A stretch of 52,272 nt of DNA from Candidatus Protochlamydia sp. (lineage in GTDB: Bacteria > Chlamydiota > Chlamydiia > Chlamydiales > Parachlamydiaceae), in the NCBI GenBank assembly GCA_013695355.1, contig JACDAQ010000032.1, positions 1 through 52,272 on the forward strand. The letters are read 5' to 3'. Made by a program: the position numbers and the translations under genes. Positions 43,251 to 51,749 of this stretch are shown here, piece by piece (the stretch's first letter is position 1; each line of letters opens with the position of its first letter). The notes beneath the pieces are model-generated. The model had not been told where the DNA came from. It was given only the letters and a program-made list of their open reading frames with translations, and did not search any database.

Positions 43251-43687
43251 TTGCGATTAATACTATTATAACAGAGCACTGACCTGATCCCTCTCAATGA
43301 GAGTAATTCTTTATTGCTTGAGATATATCCTTGCAAATTGAATCATAAGTAAAAATTAATATTTTCACATGTTTTGTAATTTAAAATTGCATTTAAATAA
43401 TTATTAAATCGAATTTTAGAAAGTTTATATTCATAATTTCTTTTAAAATAATATCTTTCTATAATTACTAGGAAATATTCTTCCGGGGTGCACCTTCAAT
43501 CGTAAGTTTTTTTATGAGCATTTCCTCGGGTCATTTCCACACCATGACTGTATCATTTCCTGCTGAGAAAGAAAATCTTTCTAAGTACTGATTCGCTTAG
43601 GATCTATGGGAAAAGTATGTTCTGAAAAAATTCCTTGTCTAAGATTCAAGTAAAAATTAATAGAAGCATCTTTAAAGGAATTAGGCT

Positions 43688-43832
43688 TTAGAACCTGTTC
43701 AATATCTATGATCAGGATGCTTTGCTACTACAAATTTGCTAGGAAACCTCAAAAAATTTTCGGAATATTAATAAATATTGCGAAAATTTTTTGAGGCAAA
43801 CATCCGATCGATGATTTTGAACAGGTTCTTAG
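43688..43832. repeat. Composite family B element B4 with an inner palindrome
   Basis: The left arm is TTAGAACCTGTTCAATATCT, then ATGATCAGGAT; the right arm is ATCCGATCGATGATTTTGAA and CAGGTTCTTAG. Between them lies an inner palindrome: CCTCAAAAAATTTTCG paired with CGAAAATTTTTTGAGG around AATATTAATAAATATT. At about 145 bases it is the longest B copy. The short B copies could be internal-deletion products of something like it. Confidence 0.8.
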
Positions 43833-44072
43833 AGACTCTCCTCGACCAGGGCAGATTTTGGAAAAGAATATCTCCCAAAGGGAATCACATCGGCTTCTAA
43901 TATGCCATTTAGGAGATATAAGACTACATTACATGCTTTCTGGGGTGCTGACAAACCGAAAAACGGTATTTATTACCTCATCTAGATAAAGTGAATTTTG
44001 AACAGCTTCTGCAGATCTTAAAAAGATAGCATTAACCAGTGAATTTAAATTTGTAACAAGGCTGTTTCAATT

Positions 44073-44363
44073 TTAACTCCATTTATTTACCAGTGAATTA
44101 AAATTATTGGCTCTAAGAATCTCTAAAATAGCCATTCCAGCTTTTTCTGCATCATAATTGTTTGCTGATTCTCCCAAAATGACCTTTCCTTCTTCCATAT
44201 CTTGTGTGCTGTATTTAAAGATGACATCAATAAAAGATATCAATCTTTTGGCATCAATATCTGATGGTACTATCTGACTTCTAACCATCTTACTAACTTC
44301 TTGATCATGGATATCAGAATAGTGTAATATGAAAGCTTTTACATATTCATTCATTATACTCAT
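44073..44363 (-). CDS. Small acidic protein, possible immunity or antitoxin partner
   Basis: The 96-residue protein is mostly alpha-helical, slightly acidic, with no family I recognise. Its ATG overlaps the stop of the upstream 191-residue gene by four bases (ATGA). The pairing of a small helical protein with a putative toxin suggests a neutraliser, but this is inference from gene arrangement only. It has no signal peptide. Confidence 0.6.
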   Translation of the reverse strand: MSIMNEYVKAFILHYSDIHDQEVSKMVRSQIVPSDIDAKRLISFIDVIFKYSTQDMEEGKVILGESANNYDAEKAGMAILEILRANNFNSLVNKWS

Positions 44364-44935
44364 AATATCATTTCCATAGTTTTAATATATTCTAATAAGT
44401 CCCCAACTTGGCTTAATTTATAAACTAGTTCATTCCAGGACATATCTTTCGTAACAATCAAAGAGATATGTCCCGGCGAATCTTTATGGAATGCTAATCC
44501 AATTGGAAGTTGTACTGCTTCGTTAATTTTATAAATATGGATAGTTGCTGTGTTTTTATATCTGCGAGCTTTTAATTGAGCAACCTTGACAAATTGCTCT
44601 AACGTACTGCAAAATGAAAGACCTCTTTCAGTGGTTGCCCTTATGATTTTTTCTCCAGTTAATTCATCTTTTTTGATCAGAAAATCTGATGGTCTAATTT
44701 GATTCCTATTGTCGAGCGTTGGATTTTCATCGTTAAAAGCCATTCTTATGTATTCATTAAGTTCTGTATTATCAATAAGAGTGTTCAATTCATCAATAAC
44801 TTTTTGACCTGCACGCTCGCAGAACTCCCTCAGTTTGTTTAACGCTTGCACCCTTAGGTTAGAAATTGTTTCTCCATAATTAGCTACAGAATATAACTCT
44901 TTTTTTTCTATGCTTTCAAAAATTGACTTGCTCAT
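44360..44935 (-). CDS. Putative Tse2-like toxin domain protein
   Basis: The 191-residue protein has a helical N-terminal half. The C-terminal half has IRPSDFLIKKDEL, ERGLSFCSTLEQF, QLPIGLAFHKDSPGHISLIV and MSWNELVYKL. By eye, the order RP-x-DF, GLS, LP-x-GL-x-x-x-D, H-x-S-x-I and M-x-x-x-E-x-x-x-L resembles the Tse2/ADP-ribosyltransferase toxin family. The match is moderate, and no activity can be claimed. GGAAAGCAATG lies before the ATG. The downstream gene overlaps it and may encode the protector. Confidence 0.5.
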   Translation of the reverse strand: MSKSIFESIEKKELYSVANYGETISNLRVQALNKLREFCERAGQKVIDELNTLIDNTELNEYIRMAFNDENPTLDNRNQIRPSDFLIKKDELTGEKIIRATTERGLSFCSTLEQFVKVAQLKARRYKNTATIHIYKINEAVQLPIGLAFHKDSPGHISLIVTKDMSWNELVYKLSQVGDLLEYIKTMEMIL

Positions 44936-45087
44936 TGCTTTCCTCCAATTATAGGATGAAAACGGTAATTCAAAATTTAATTTTTCACCAACAAAAAAAT
45001 TTATAAATTGTAATTTTATTTAAGTCAAAATTAAACTCCCGCTTGAGATTAACTTTTTAATTCGATAGAATTGATTTTCTTATTTCT

Positions 45088-45160
45088 GTTCTCGTAGCTC
45101 AGTGGATAGAGCGGTTGCCTCCTAAGCAACAGGCCGCGCGTTCAAGTCGCGCCGAGGACA
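45088..45160 (+). tRNA. tRNA-Arg (CCU)
   Basis: Acceptor GTTCTCG pairs with CGAGGAC (one T-G pair), discriminator A. The anticodon stem GTTGC/GCAAC encloses CTCCTAA, giving anticodon CCU. D arm AGCTCAGTGGATAGAGC and T arm GCGCGTTCAAGTCGCGC are standard. Its 3' end lies five bases from the amidase stop. Confidence 0.95.
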
Positions 45161-45165
45161 CATTC

Positions 45166-45882
45166 TTATTTGGTTAGCAAATATTCTTCTATCCCTTTTA
45201 CTATCCCCCAAGCCAGTTTTTTTAAATAATTGGGATCTTTTAATTTTTGAAGCTCTGCGTCATTTGTCACAAAACCCCCTTCAATTAAAATGGCAGGCAT
45301 ATTAGTTTCGCGGATCACCGCATAATTTCCATGCTTGACCCCTCTGGACTTTGCTTCAGTTTGCGAAATGATATGCTTCAAAACAGCCTGAGCTAAGATT
45401 TTTGACTTTTGCGCCCGCCCCTTTTGTTCTTTGCATTGATAAAAAAAGACTTCCACCCCTTGAGCTTCTGAGCTTGGCGCTGAATTATAATGGATGCTTA
45501 CAAATAGGGCCGGCTTTTGGATATTGGCGATTTGAGCCCTTTTATCCAGGGAAATGAATTTATCACTCTCCCTTGTCATCAACACTTGGTAGCCTAACTG
45601 CTCTAAATAGCTGCTGACAAACTGGGCTGTCACCAGATTCAAAGATTTTTCCTGATAGCGGGGATTTGAAACAGACTGCGTTCCGACATCATGTCCACCA
45701 TGACCAGGATCGATCACCACAAACTTTTTTTGCATCAAAAGCGGCGGAGTGTGGGAGCTTTTGCTCTCTTGGCAAAATTGTTGGATCGGATTGATCTTCA
45801 AAGTGGTAGGAGGGTAGAGCGTTTCCGCCCTTATATAAAATGGACATCCGCCGAAAAAAATAATAAGAAAAATATGAAGCAT
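45166..45882 (-). CDS. amiA: N-acetylmuramoyl-L-alanine amidase
   Basis: The 238-residue protein has a signal peptide or lipobox-like start (MLHIFLIIFFGGC) and an Amidase_3 domain: VIDPGHGGHDVGTQ (first zinc ligand), SLDKRAQIANIQKPALFVSI, HYNS (zinc His), AILIEGGFVTND (catalytic Glu). It cleaves stem peptides from glycan strands. In chlamydiae the enzyme works with division-linked peptidoglycan. A TTG at 45918 would add 12 residues and overlap murE. ATG at 45882 places the signal segment at the N-terminus. It follows murE, as CT_268 follows CT_269. Confidence 0.92.
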   Translation of the reverse strand: MLHIFLIIFFGGCPFYIRAETLYPPTTLKINPIQQFCQESKSSHTPPLLMQKKFVVIDPGHGGHDVGTQSVSNPRYQEKSLNLVTAQFVSSYLEQLGYQVLMTRESDKFISLDKRAQIANIQKPALFVSIHYNSAPSSEAQGVEVFFYQCKEQKGRAQKSKILAQAVLKHIISQTEAKSRGVKHGNYAVIRETNMPAILIEGGFVTNDAELQKLKDPNYLKKLAWGIVKGIEEYLLTK

Positions 45883-45901
45883 GCCTTCTCTTAACAAAAG
45901 A

Positions 45902-47374
45902 TTAATTGGTATAGACAATTTCAGCCGCTACTTTTGCATCGTCAAACTCAAGCGTTTGGTGAGCGAATACCTGATACGGCTCATGCCCTTTTCCTGCAAT
46001 AAGAATCGTATCCCCTTTTTTCCCTATTTCAATGGCTTTCTTAATGGCCTCACGCCGGTCAAGCTCTACGCAATAAAGGGCTTTATTTGTAAACCCTTTC
46101 ACAATTTCTTGGCAAATAAGTTCGGGATCCTCCGAACGGGGATTATCTGTGGTGACTATGGCAAAATCTGCAAAACGTTCGCATGCCTGTGCCATTTTTG
46201 GCCGCTTGGCCTTATCCCTGTCCCCTCCACAGCCAAAAACGACAATCAACCTCCCTTTACGCAGCTCAGACAAACAGGATAAAACACTGGCCAACGCATC
46301 ATCTGAATGGGCAAAATCAACATATATTTCTAATTCCAACTGATTAGGTATACGCTGCATGCGGCCGCGCACTGGAGGCAGTGAGCTCATTTTTTCTGCT
46401 GCTTCGCTTAAACCCACACCTCGGGTGACTATTACTCCAAGGGCTGCCAAACAATTGTAAACATTGAACCTTCCTGTAAAAGGCCAAAAAAATTCTTGTG
46501 TCTTTCCGTCATAGCTGACTTTGGCATAAGATCCGTTTTGCATCAGACGAATGGAATGGGCTTGCAAATCAGCCGGGTTGTCTATCCCATAGGTCAGGCA
46601 ATTTGCCTGGCACCCTTCTTTCATGTAATCAGCCCAGGAGCTATCCTGATTGATCAAAGCCCATTTTGCTAATTTCTTGGTTTTTTTCAAATTCCCCAAA
46701 TTTTCAAAGAGGCTTTTTTTGGCTTTAGCATACTGTTCAATGGTGGAATGGTAATCCAAATGGTCCAAGGTTAAATTAGTGAATATGGCCGTGTCAAAGT
46801 CAATTTGACCGACCCTTCCCTGATCTAAAGCATGAGAGGTTGTTTCCATCACAGCGGATTTACTACCTGCGCGGCACATCTCGCGCAGTAATTTTTGGTT
46901 AGTCACTGCGTCGGGGGTGGTGCGGGAAGCCTCGTAATGCTGCCTGCCGACAATGTATTCGATTGTGCCGATCAAACCGCAAGGCCCAAAAAAATTATCT
47001 AGCAAATGCTTAATTATAAAGGAAGAAGTCGTTTTGCCATTTGTTCCGGTTATCCCTACCATCAATAAATCATTTGAAGGATGACCGTAAAATTCGGCCG
47101 CCACAAGGGCTTCGATGTCTGCCACATTGGGATGAATAATTTGAATAACATTTTTTAAGGATGGGTCATATAGATCTGTAAGAATAGCAGAAGCTCCTGC
47201 CCGGATAGCATCTGGAACAAAGTGCGAGCCATCAAAAGTCTTGCCTCTTATAGCCATAAACAAATGTCCAGGACCAATTGCTTTAGAATTTGCGCTGATC
47301 CCGGTTACAATGCTTTCTTTGGACCCGATGATTTGGCACTCATTGATCGCTTTAAACAGTTGTTTTATTTTCAT
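45902..47374 (-). CDS. murE: UDP-N-acetylmuramoyl-L-alanyl-D-glutamate--2,6-diaminopimelate ligase
   Basis: The 490-residue protein has the ATP site GITGTNGKTTSSFI, TSHALDQGR, the central PVRGRMQRI and the DAP-selecting motif DNPRSEDP. The DNPR sequence is the known signature of meso-diaminopimelate rather than lysine. It adds DAP to the peptidoglycan precursor in the cytoplasm. It starts 27 bases after ftsI, which ends in a family A terminus, and the short gap contains that terminus. Confidence 0.97.
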   Translation of the reverse strand: MKIKQLFKAINECQIIGSKESIVTGISANSKAIGPGHLFMAIRGKTFDGSHFVPDAIRAGASAILTDLYDPSLKNVIQIIHPNVADIEALVAAEFYGHPSNDLLMVGITGTNGKTTSSFIIKHLLDNFFGPCGLIGTIEYIVGRQHYEASRTTPDAVTNQKLLREMCRAGSKSAVMETTSHALDQGRVGQIDFDTAIFTNLTLDHLDYHSTIEQYAKAKKSLFENLGNLKKTKKLAKWALINQDSSWADYMKEGCQANCLTYGIDNPADLQAHSIRLMQNGSYAKVSYDGKTQEFFWPFTGRFNVYNCLAALGVIVTRGVGLSEAAEKMSSLPPVRGRMQRIPNQLELEIYVDFAHSDDALASVLSCLSELRKGRLIVVFGCGGDRDKAKRPKMAQACERFADFAIVTTDNPRSEDPELICQEIVKGFTNKALYCVELDRREAIKKAIEIGKKGDTILIAGKGHEPYQVFAHQTLEFDDAKVAAEIVYTN

Positions 47375-47390
47375 TCGTTATTTTCCACTT

Positions 47391-47416
47391 TTTTTGGAAT
47401 TCACTTGGGTATATTC
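47391..47416. repeat. Family A repeat end, copy A7 (partial) at the ftsI stop
   Basis: TTTTTTGGAATTCACTTGGG followed by TATAT matches the right terminus of A1 and A3. The rest of the element is absent. It lies in the 26-base space between ftsI and murE and supplies IPK-stop to ftsI. Confidence 0.8.
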
Positions 47417-49425
47417 CATGTATTATATTTTTCTTGCAACTTTCTCGTTTCAGCCATCCATTCTGTTTTAGCTGGCTGGCTTCGGGGATCTCCATAAGGA
47501 TAGCCATAAGGGTCATCCGGTGGAATTCCAAGATATTCTAAAGATCTTCTTCCTATTTCCCGGAAAACATGCGCTGTGCAATTTCCCCCATGATGGTTTT
47601 TACCAAGTCCTGGGACATAGCTATATTCGGGTTCATCAATCGTCACGACCAAAACAAAAGCGGGATGATCCACCGGAGTAAAGCCTGCAAAGGTGGCGCA
47701 GTGCACCTTTTTAGAATAACTTCCATTTACTATTTTCTCAGTGGTACTTGTTTTTCCGACTTCCGTGTAACCAGGTATATCGGCTTTACTTGCAGTCCCC
47801 CCTGGCTTGGTCACATAGCGCATAGCTTGTACTACCCGCTTGACAATATCCTCCTCGAGCACACGAGGAAAGCCTTCAAGCCATTCTTTTCCGGTATGAT
47901 CGACCAGCACCTCTTCCTCTCCATGCATGCATTTCTTCACTATTTTTCGGACAAGGGTAGGATGGACCAGGTATCCTCCATTAGCCAATACTGCATAAGC
48001 ACGCAAAATTTGCATACTGGTGGCCAGAACATTATAACCCATTGCCAGTGAAAAAGGGGTGGGAACTGACCATTCCAAAACCCCGTTTGAATAGAGCTTG
48101 CCAGGGGTTGGAAGGAGCCCGGGGCTTTCAGCGGGTAATTCAACAAGCGACCTTTGTCCAAACCCAAAAAGCTGGTTCAGGTTGCGGCGGTACCATTCGT
48201 TGCCTAAGCGCCCTACAATTTTTTGCGCCAGCCTCCCCATATAAATATTAGAGGATTTTTGCATGCCCATATCCATATTCAAATAACGATGCTTGGATGT
48301 ATCTGAAATAGGTTTAGAACGTCCTGGAAAACGGCCGTCGCTTGTCGCGATCTGGTCATCTGGATTAAAAAGCTCTTTTTCCCCATTTTGGTTCAAGTAG
48401 CGGTTGGCCTTAAGGGCTAGGGCTACAGTAAAAGGTTTAAAAACAGATCCAGGTTCATTGGCATCAGTCACAGCTTTGACTTTTGTGTGCTCGATCAAAG
48501 TTTTGTCATTAAAAAATTGTTGGTAGTCCTGCGGGTAAAAAAAAGGATATTGCGCCAGGGCCAGGATCTCGCCTGTACGTGGATCCATCATGGCTGCCCA
48601 GCCCGCTTTCGAACGTGATTTTTTTACCCCTTTTTCAATTTCTTCTTCAGCGATTGCCTGTAAACAAGGATTAATCGTTAAATAAATGTCTGCGCCATCT
48701 TCCGGATAGTCAATAATCTCGCCGGTTTCCAATGAATTGCGCGGAGACCTCATCAGCCGCCGCTTACCTTGCTTCCCCTGTAAATAGGTATTGAAATAGA
48801 GTTCCAAACCTCCGGTGGGCTTGGCTTGATGGGTAAGTTCATCTTTTTGATTTTGAATGGTATGCAAGACATTTCCTAGAACTTTGCTGAAGGGATAGGA
48901 GCGTTGGTAATCTTTCACAAAAAACAAAGCATTACGTGGTATTTTATGCTGCCGTGAGTACCCCTGCCACCAATTTAAGACTTTTTGGTGAGTTTCTTTG
49001 TCGAGCCACATCGCCAGCTTACGCCTGCGGCTGGACTTATCAAACTGATCCCGAAAAACCAACCGTTCCGAAAGAGAAAGATCCACCACTCCTATAAGCT
49101 GCGATGCCATTTCGTATCGCATCGACAAGGGGATTGATTCAGGGTCCAGATATAAATGAAATTTAGGGACGTCGATGGCAAAAGGTTGAGGATTGACAGG
49201 ATGCCCTTTCTTGATGAAAGGATTGGAATAGAATGTCCCTCTTTTAAAAGGCTCTTTGACTAAAAAAAAATGCTGTTTTTGAGCCTGTTGGGCCCATTTT
49301 TTGCCCTCAACAATTTGAATTTGGTAAAACCGGACAATTAAAAGCGAGAACAAGAAAAAAGTGAAAAGAGCGATCCAAAGAAGCCGGCGCCGTTCAAAAT
49401 AGTGGGGGGGAAAGTTAGAGCGCAT
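47401..49425 (-). CDS. ftsI: Penicillin-binding protein 3 (division transpeptidase)
   Basis: The 674-residue protein has a cytoplasmic basic start, one membrane helix (about 15-36), a dimerisation domain and a transpeptidase domain: EPGSVFKPF (Ser nucleophile, S-x-x-K), KSSNIYM (S-x-N) and GKTSTTEK. The last motif is normally K-T-G, and here it is K-T-S. PBP3 crosslinks septal peptidoglycan. ATG 49425 overlaps ftsL by 11 bases; a TTG at 49437 is possible. The last residues, WNIPK, come from repeat A7. It matches CT_270. Confidence 0.93.
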   Translation of the reverse strand: MRSNFPPHYFERRRLLWIALFTFFLFSLLIVRFYQIQIVEGKKWAQQAQKQHFFLVKEPFKRGTFYSNPFIKKGHPVNPQPFAIDVPKFHLYLDPESIPLSMRYEMASQLIGVVDLSLSERLVFRDQFDKSSRRRKLAMWLDKETHQKVLNWWQGYSRQHKIPRNALFFVKDYQRSYPFSKVLGNVLHTIQNQKDELTHQAKPTGGLELYFNTYLQGKQGKRRLMRSPRNSLETGEIIDYPEDGADIYLTINPCLQAIAEEEIEKGVKKSRSKAGWAAMMDPRTGEILALAQYPFFYPQDYQQFFNDKTLIEHTKVKAVTDANEPGSVFKPFTVALALKANRYLNQNGEKELFNPDDQIATSDGRFPGRSKPISDTSKHRYLNMDMGMQKSSNIYMGRLAQKIVGRLGNEWYRRNLNQLFGFGQRSLVELPAESPGLLPTPGKLYSNGVLEWSVPTPFSLAMGYNVLATSMQILRAYAVLANGGYLVHPTLVRKIVKKCMHGEEEVLVDHTGKEWLEGFPRVLEEDIVKRVVQAMRYVTKPGGTASKADIPGYTEVGKTSTTEKIVNGSYSKKVHCATFAGFTPVDHPAFVLVVTIDEPEYSYVPGLGKNHHGGNCTAHVFREIGRRSLEYLGIPPDDPYGYPYGDPRSQPAKTEWMAETRKLQEKYNTWNIPK

Positions 49426-49699
49426 TTTTTTCTTCAATCATTTTAACTTGAGTGATCGGAGGGTATTTCAGATGTCCGAATTCAGGTTTTCTGGCTAATT
49501 CCATTAAATGGACGGGACTTTCAAACTGTTCGATTGCATAGCGTAACTCTAAATTTTTTTCCTGGATTTCATTTAATTCTTTGGTTAGAACAGGGATGGA
49601 TAATCGCAATTCAGTAAGCTCATTCAATTTATCAATATATTTATAAAGCGTGATTCCGGCAATAAAGATGCAAAACCATAATCTCAGCAGCAAGCCCAT
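49415..49699 (-). CDS. ftsL: FtsL-like division protein
   Basis: The 94-residue protein has one membrane helix near the N-terminus (LLLRLWFCIFIAGITLY), followed by a heptad coiled coil (LNELTELRLSIPVLTKELNE) and a short C-terminus. The size, topology and location between rsmH and ftsI fit FtsL, although sequence conservation is always low in this family. GGAGG lies 7 bases upstream of ATG 49699; an ATG at 49720 overlapping rsmH is less likely. Confidence 0.75.
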   Translation of the reverse strand: MGLLLRLWFCIFIAGITLYKYIDKLNELTELRLSIPVLTKELNEIQEKNLELRYAIEQFESPVHLMELARKPEFGHLKYPPITQVKMIEEKNAL

Positions 49700-49700
49700 A

Positions 49701-50648
49701 CTAAACCTCCAGCTTTTCAAGCACCCTTAATTTAGCGCTGCGGCTGCGCGGATTACTTTCAATTTCATTTATTGAGGGGGAAACGGGTTTGCGGGAAATA
49801 ATTTCCGCCACAGGTTTTTTATCCCGAAAAAGGCCTCCCCCTAGTCCGCTTGTCTCCCATTTATCGCTAGCGGCAAAACGCATGTGATTTTTGACGATCC
49901 GGTCTTCAAGGCTATGAAAACTGATTACAGCCAGGCGCCCTTTGGGGGCCAGCCTTTCAATCACCCTAGGTATAAATTCATCCAGAACGGCCAGTTCTCG
50001 GTTGACCGCTATCCGTAAGGCTTGAAAAATCAGGGTCAAAGGATTGATCCCTTTGCGTGGATTATAGGGAAAGAATGGCTTTAATAGTGCAGCCAATTGA
50101 GTTGTGGTTGAAATAAAATCGACCTCGCGGGCCTGCACAATTGCCTGAGCGGCCAGACGCCATTTTTTTTCCTCTCCATATTCCCGAAAGACCCTTCCCA
50201 ATTCAGCCTCAGCCCAATAATTTACAATTTCTCCGGCAGTCAATTTTCCGTGCGGGTCCATACGCATATCCAATGGCCCCTCTTTAGAGAAGCTGAATCC
50301 TCTTTCCCCTTGGTCAAATTGCATGGAAGAAACGCCTAAATCGATCATAGCCCCATTTATAAGAGAAATGTTCAATTCCCTTAAATACTTCCCAAACTCA
50401 GCGAAATTTCCCTGCTTAAGGCTTAATTTATGTTTCCAGGTATGAAGCCTTTCAGCTGCCAAAGTCAGAGCTCCTGGGTCCTGATCAATCCCTAAGTAAA
50501 GATCAATTTCAGGATGCCTCTCGAGGAGAGCTTCCGCATGTCCTCCAGCGCCCAAGGTTCCATCAATAAAAACATTCAAATGGGTATTCTCAAAGGCTGT
50601 AAGTATTTCAGACAGCAGTACTGGACGATGGGGAAAAGAAGATTTCAT
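49701..50648 (-). CDS. rsmH: 16S rRNA (cytosine(1402)-N4)-methyltransferase
   Basis: The 315-residue protein has FPHRPVLLSEIL at the start, SAM-binding DGTLGAGGHAEALLERHPEI, DLGVSSMQFDQGERGFSF, then GRLAVISFHSLEDRIVK and NPRSRSAKLRVLE at the end. These define RsmH/MraW. It heads rsmH-ftsL-ftsI-murE-amiA, the chlamydial order CT_272 to CT_268 by memory. Confidence 0.97.
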   Translation of the reverse strand: MKSSFPHRPVLLSEILTAFENTHLNVFIDGTLGAGGHAEALLERHPEIDLYLGIDQDPGALTLAAERLHTWKHKLSLKQGNFAEFGKYLRELNISLINGAMIDLGVSSMQFDQGERGFSFSKEGPLDMRMDPHGKLTAGEIVNYWAEAELGRVFREYGEEKKWRLAAQAIVQAREVDFISTTTQLAALLKPFFPYNPRKGINPLTLIFQALRIAVNRELAVLDEFIPRVIERLAPKGRLAVISFHSLEDRIVKNHMRFAASDKWETSGLGGGLFRDKKPVAEIISRKPVSPSINEIESNPRSRSAKLRVLEKLEV

Positions 50649-50900
50649 AAATCCATGCTTTGTTTAACAGGCATTTTGCTTATTATGGGGAGTTTAAGTC
50701 AATACGACACAATTTTAAAGAGCAACTTTACATCTCGCAAATTTTAGAATTATATAAATGTCTAAGGGCTCCATAATTGATTAAATTGGCGTAATCTTAT
50801 GCCAATTTTTAGTTTTATTTTGGTATAAAAAAGACAAATTTACTAATAATTCAAAAATTGTTACAATAAATTATAAAGTATTGACTTTTTGGAGGTTTTT

Positions 50901-51350
50901 ATGACTACAATAGATAAACTGGATATCGGGATTTATATCCAGTATGCCAGACGAACGCAAATGATCGAACAGATCAATCAGCAGTATCATTTGGATGATG
51001 CTTCGACAATTCCGCCTCAGATCCTAATGGTCGACATTTATCCTAAACTAACTGAAATGGACTTGCTGCTCGGGATCGTACCAGTTCAAACTCCCTGGGC
51101 CTACTTCTTCCCCCCGCCCCTTTTTCGATTCCAGCGCCGCTCCCCTTTTGGTTTCTTTCGGGTTGCTCCCAGCCTTGGCTCCTTTGAAGAAGAGGATGAG
51201 GATGAAAGGCAATTGGACAACGTAGTGTGCGAAACTGAGGAAGAGGAAAAAGAAAAAAAAACGATTAAAGCCTGCTTCCAACAAATTGACAAGATTAATA
51301 ATTGGCTAAGCTTTATCGTCGGAAGAGTGGGTCAGTTTTTACAAGGATAA
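50901..51350 (+). CDS. Conserved chlamydial hypothetical protein
   Basis: The 149-residue protein starts MTTIDKLDIGIYIQYARRTQ and has a Pro/Phe-rich middle (FFPPPLFRFQRRSPFGFFRV). A strongly acidic stretch (EEEDEDERQ and EEEEKEKK) and a helical end follow. ATG 50901 lies behind GGAGG at 50891. The position next to a TPR protein matches CT_273-CT_274. I recognise no domain. Confidence 0.75.
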   Translation: MTTIDKLDIGIYIQYARRTQMIEQINQQYHLDDASTIPPQILMVDIYPKLTEMDLLLGIVPVQTPWAYFFPPPLFRFQRRSPFGFFRVAPSLGSFEEEDEDERQLDNVVCETEEEEKEKKTIKACFQQIDKINNWLSFIVGRVGQFLQG

Positions 51351-51353
51351 GCA

Positions 51354-51749
51354 ATGGGTCGCATTAATTGGTTGGAAAAATTAGGGTGGAAAGAAGAACA
51401 TATCGAGGATCTTCGTTACACTGGATATTCTTACATCAGACAAGGGAAGTATGACATTGCACTCCCTTTCTTTGAAGCCCTTACTATTTTAGACCCAGAA
51501 AGCGTGTATGACGCTCAAACACTTGGGGCAATTTATCTGGAAATTAATGAACCAGCTAAAGCGCTTAAATCTATCGACCGAGCTTTGAAGCTCGAAACAG
51601 ACCATGGGCCTACCTTACTTAATTTAACTAAAGCATTTTTTATGCTGGGAAAAAAAGAAGAAGGACTTAAGCTCGCCCATATTCTTAAAAATGAAGCCAA
51701 TCCAGCTATTTCAAACATTGCAAAGGCTTTAATTTTAGCTTATTCATAA
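51354..51749 (+). CDS. TPR protein, CT_274-like / type III chaperone-like
   Basis: The 131-residue protein has three TPR-like helical pairs: DLRYTGYSYIRQGKYDIALP, TLGAIYLEINEPAKALKSID and LLNLTKAFFMLGKKEEGLKL. Together with its size this resembles LcrH/SycD-type chaperones. It starts 4 bases after the previous gene, so the two are coupled. A role with the preceding acidic protein as client is possible. In Chlamydia the next gene is a dnaA paralogue, which is not seen here. Confidence 0.85.
   Translation: MGRINWLEKLGWKEEHIEDLRYTGYSYIRQGKYDIALPFFEALTILDPESVYDAQTLGAIYLEINEPAKALKSIDRALKLETDHGPTLLNLTKAFFMLGKKEEGLKLAHILKNEANPAISNIAKALILAYS

Larger units (their letters stand above)
43031..44072. 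other. Gap of 1042 bases rich in repeats
   Basis: It holds the degenerate family A copy at 43118-43250 and the composite B4 at 43688-43832. On the minus strand, 43830-43970 is open and reads LSAPQKACNVVLYLLNGILE, then ADVIPFGRYSFPKSALVEES, ending at a TAA inside the B4 border. This may be the truncated remnant of a gene. No other gene is seen. Confidence 0.5.
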
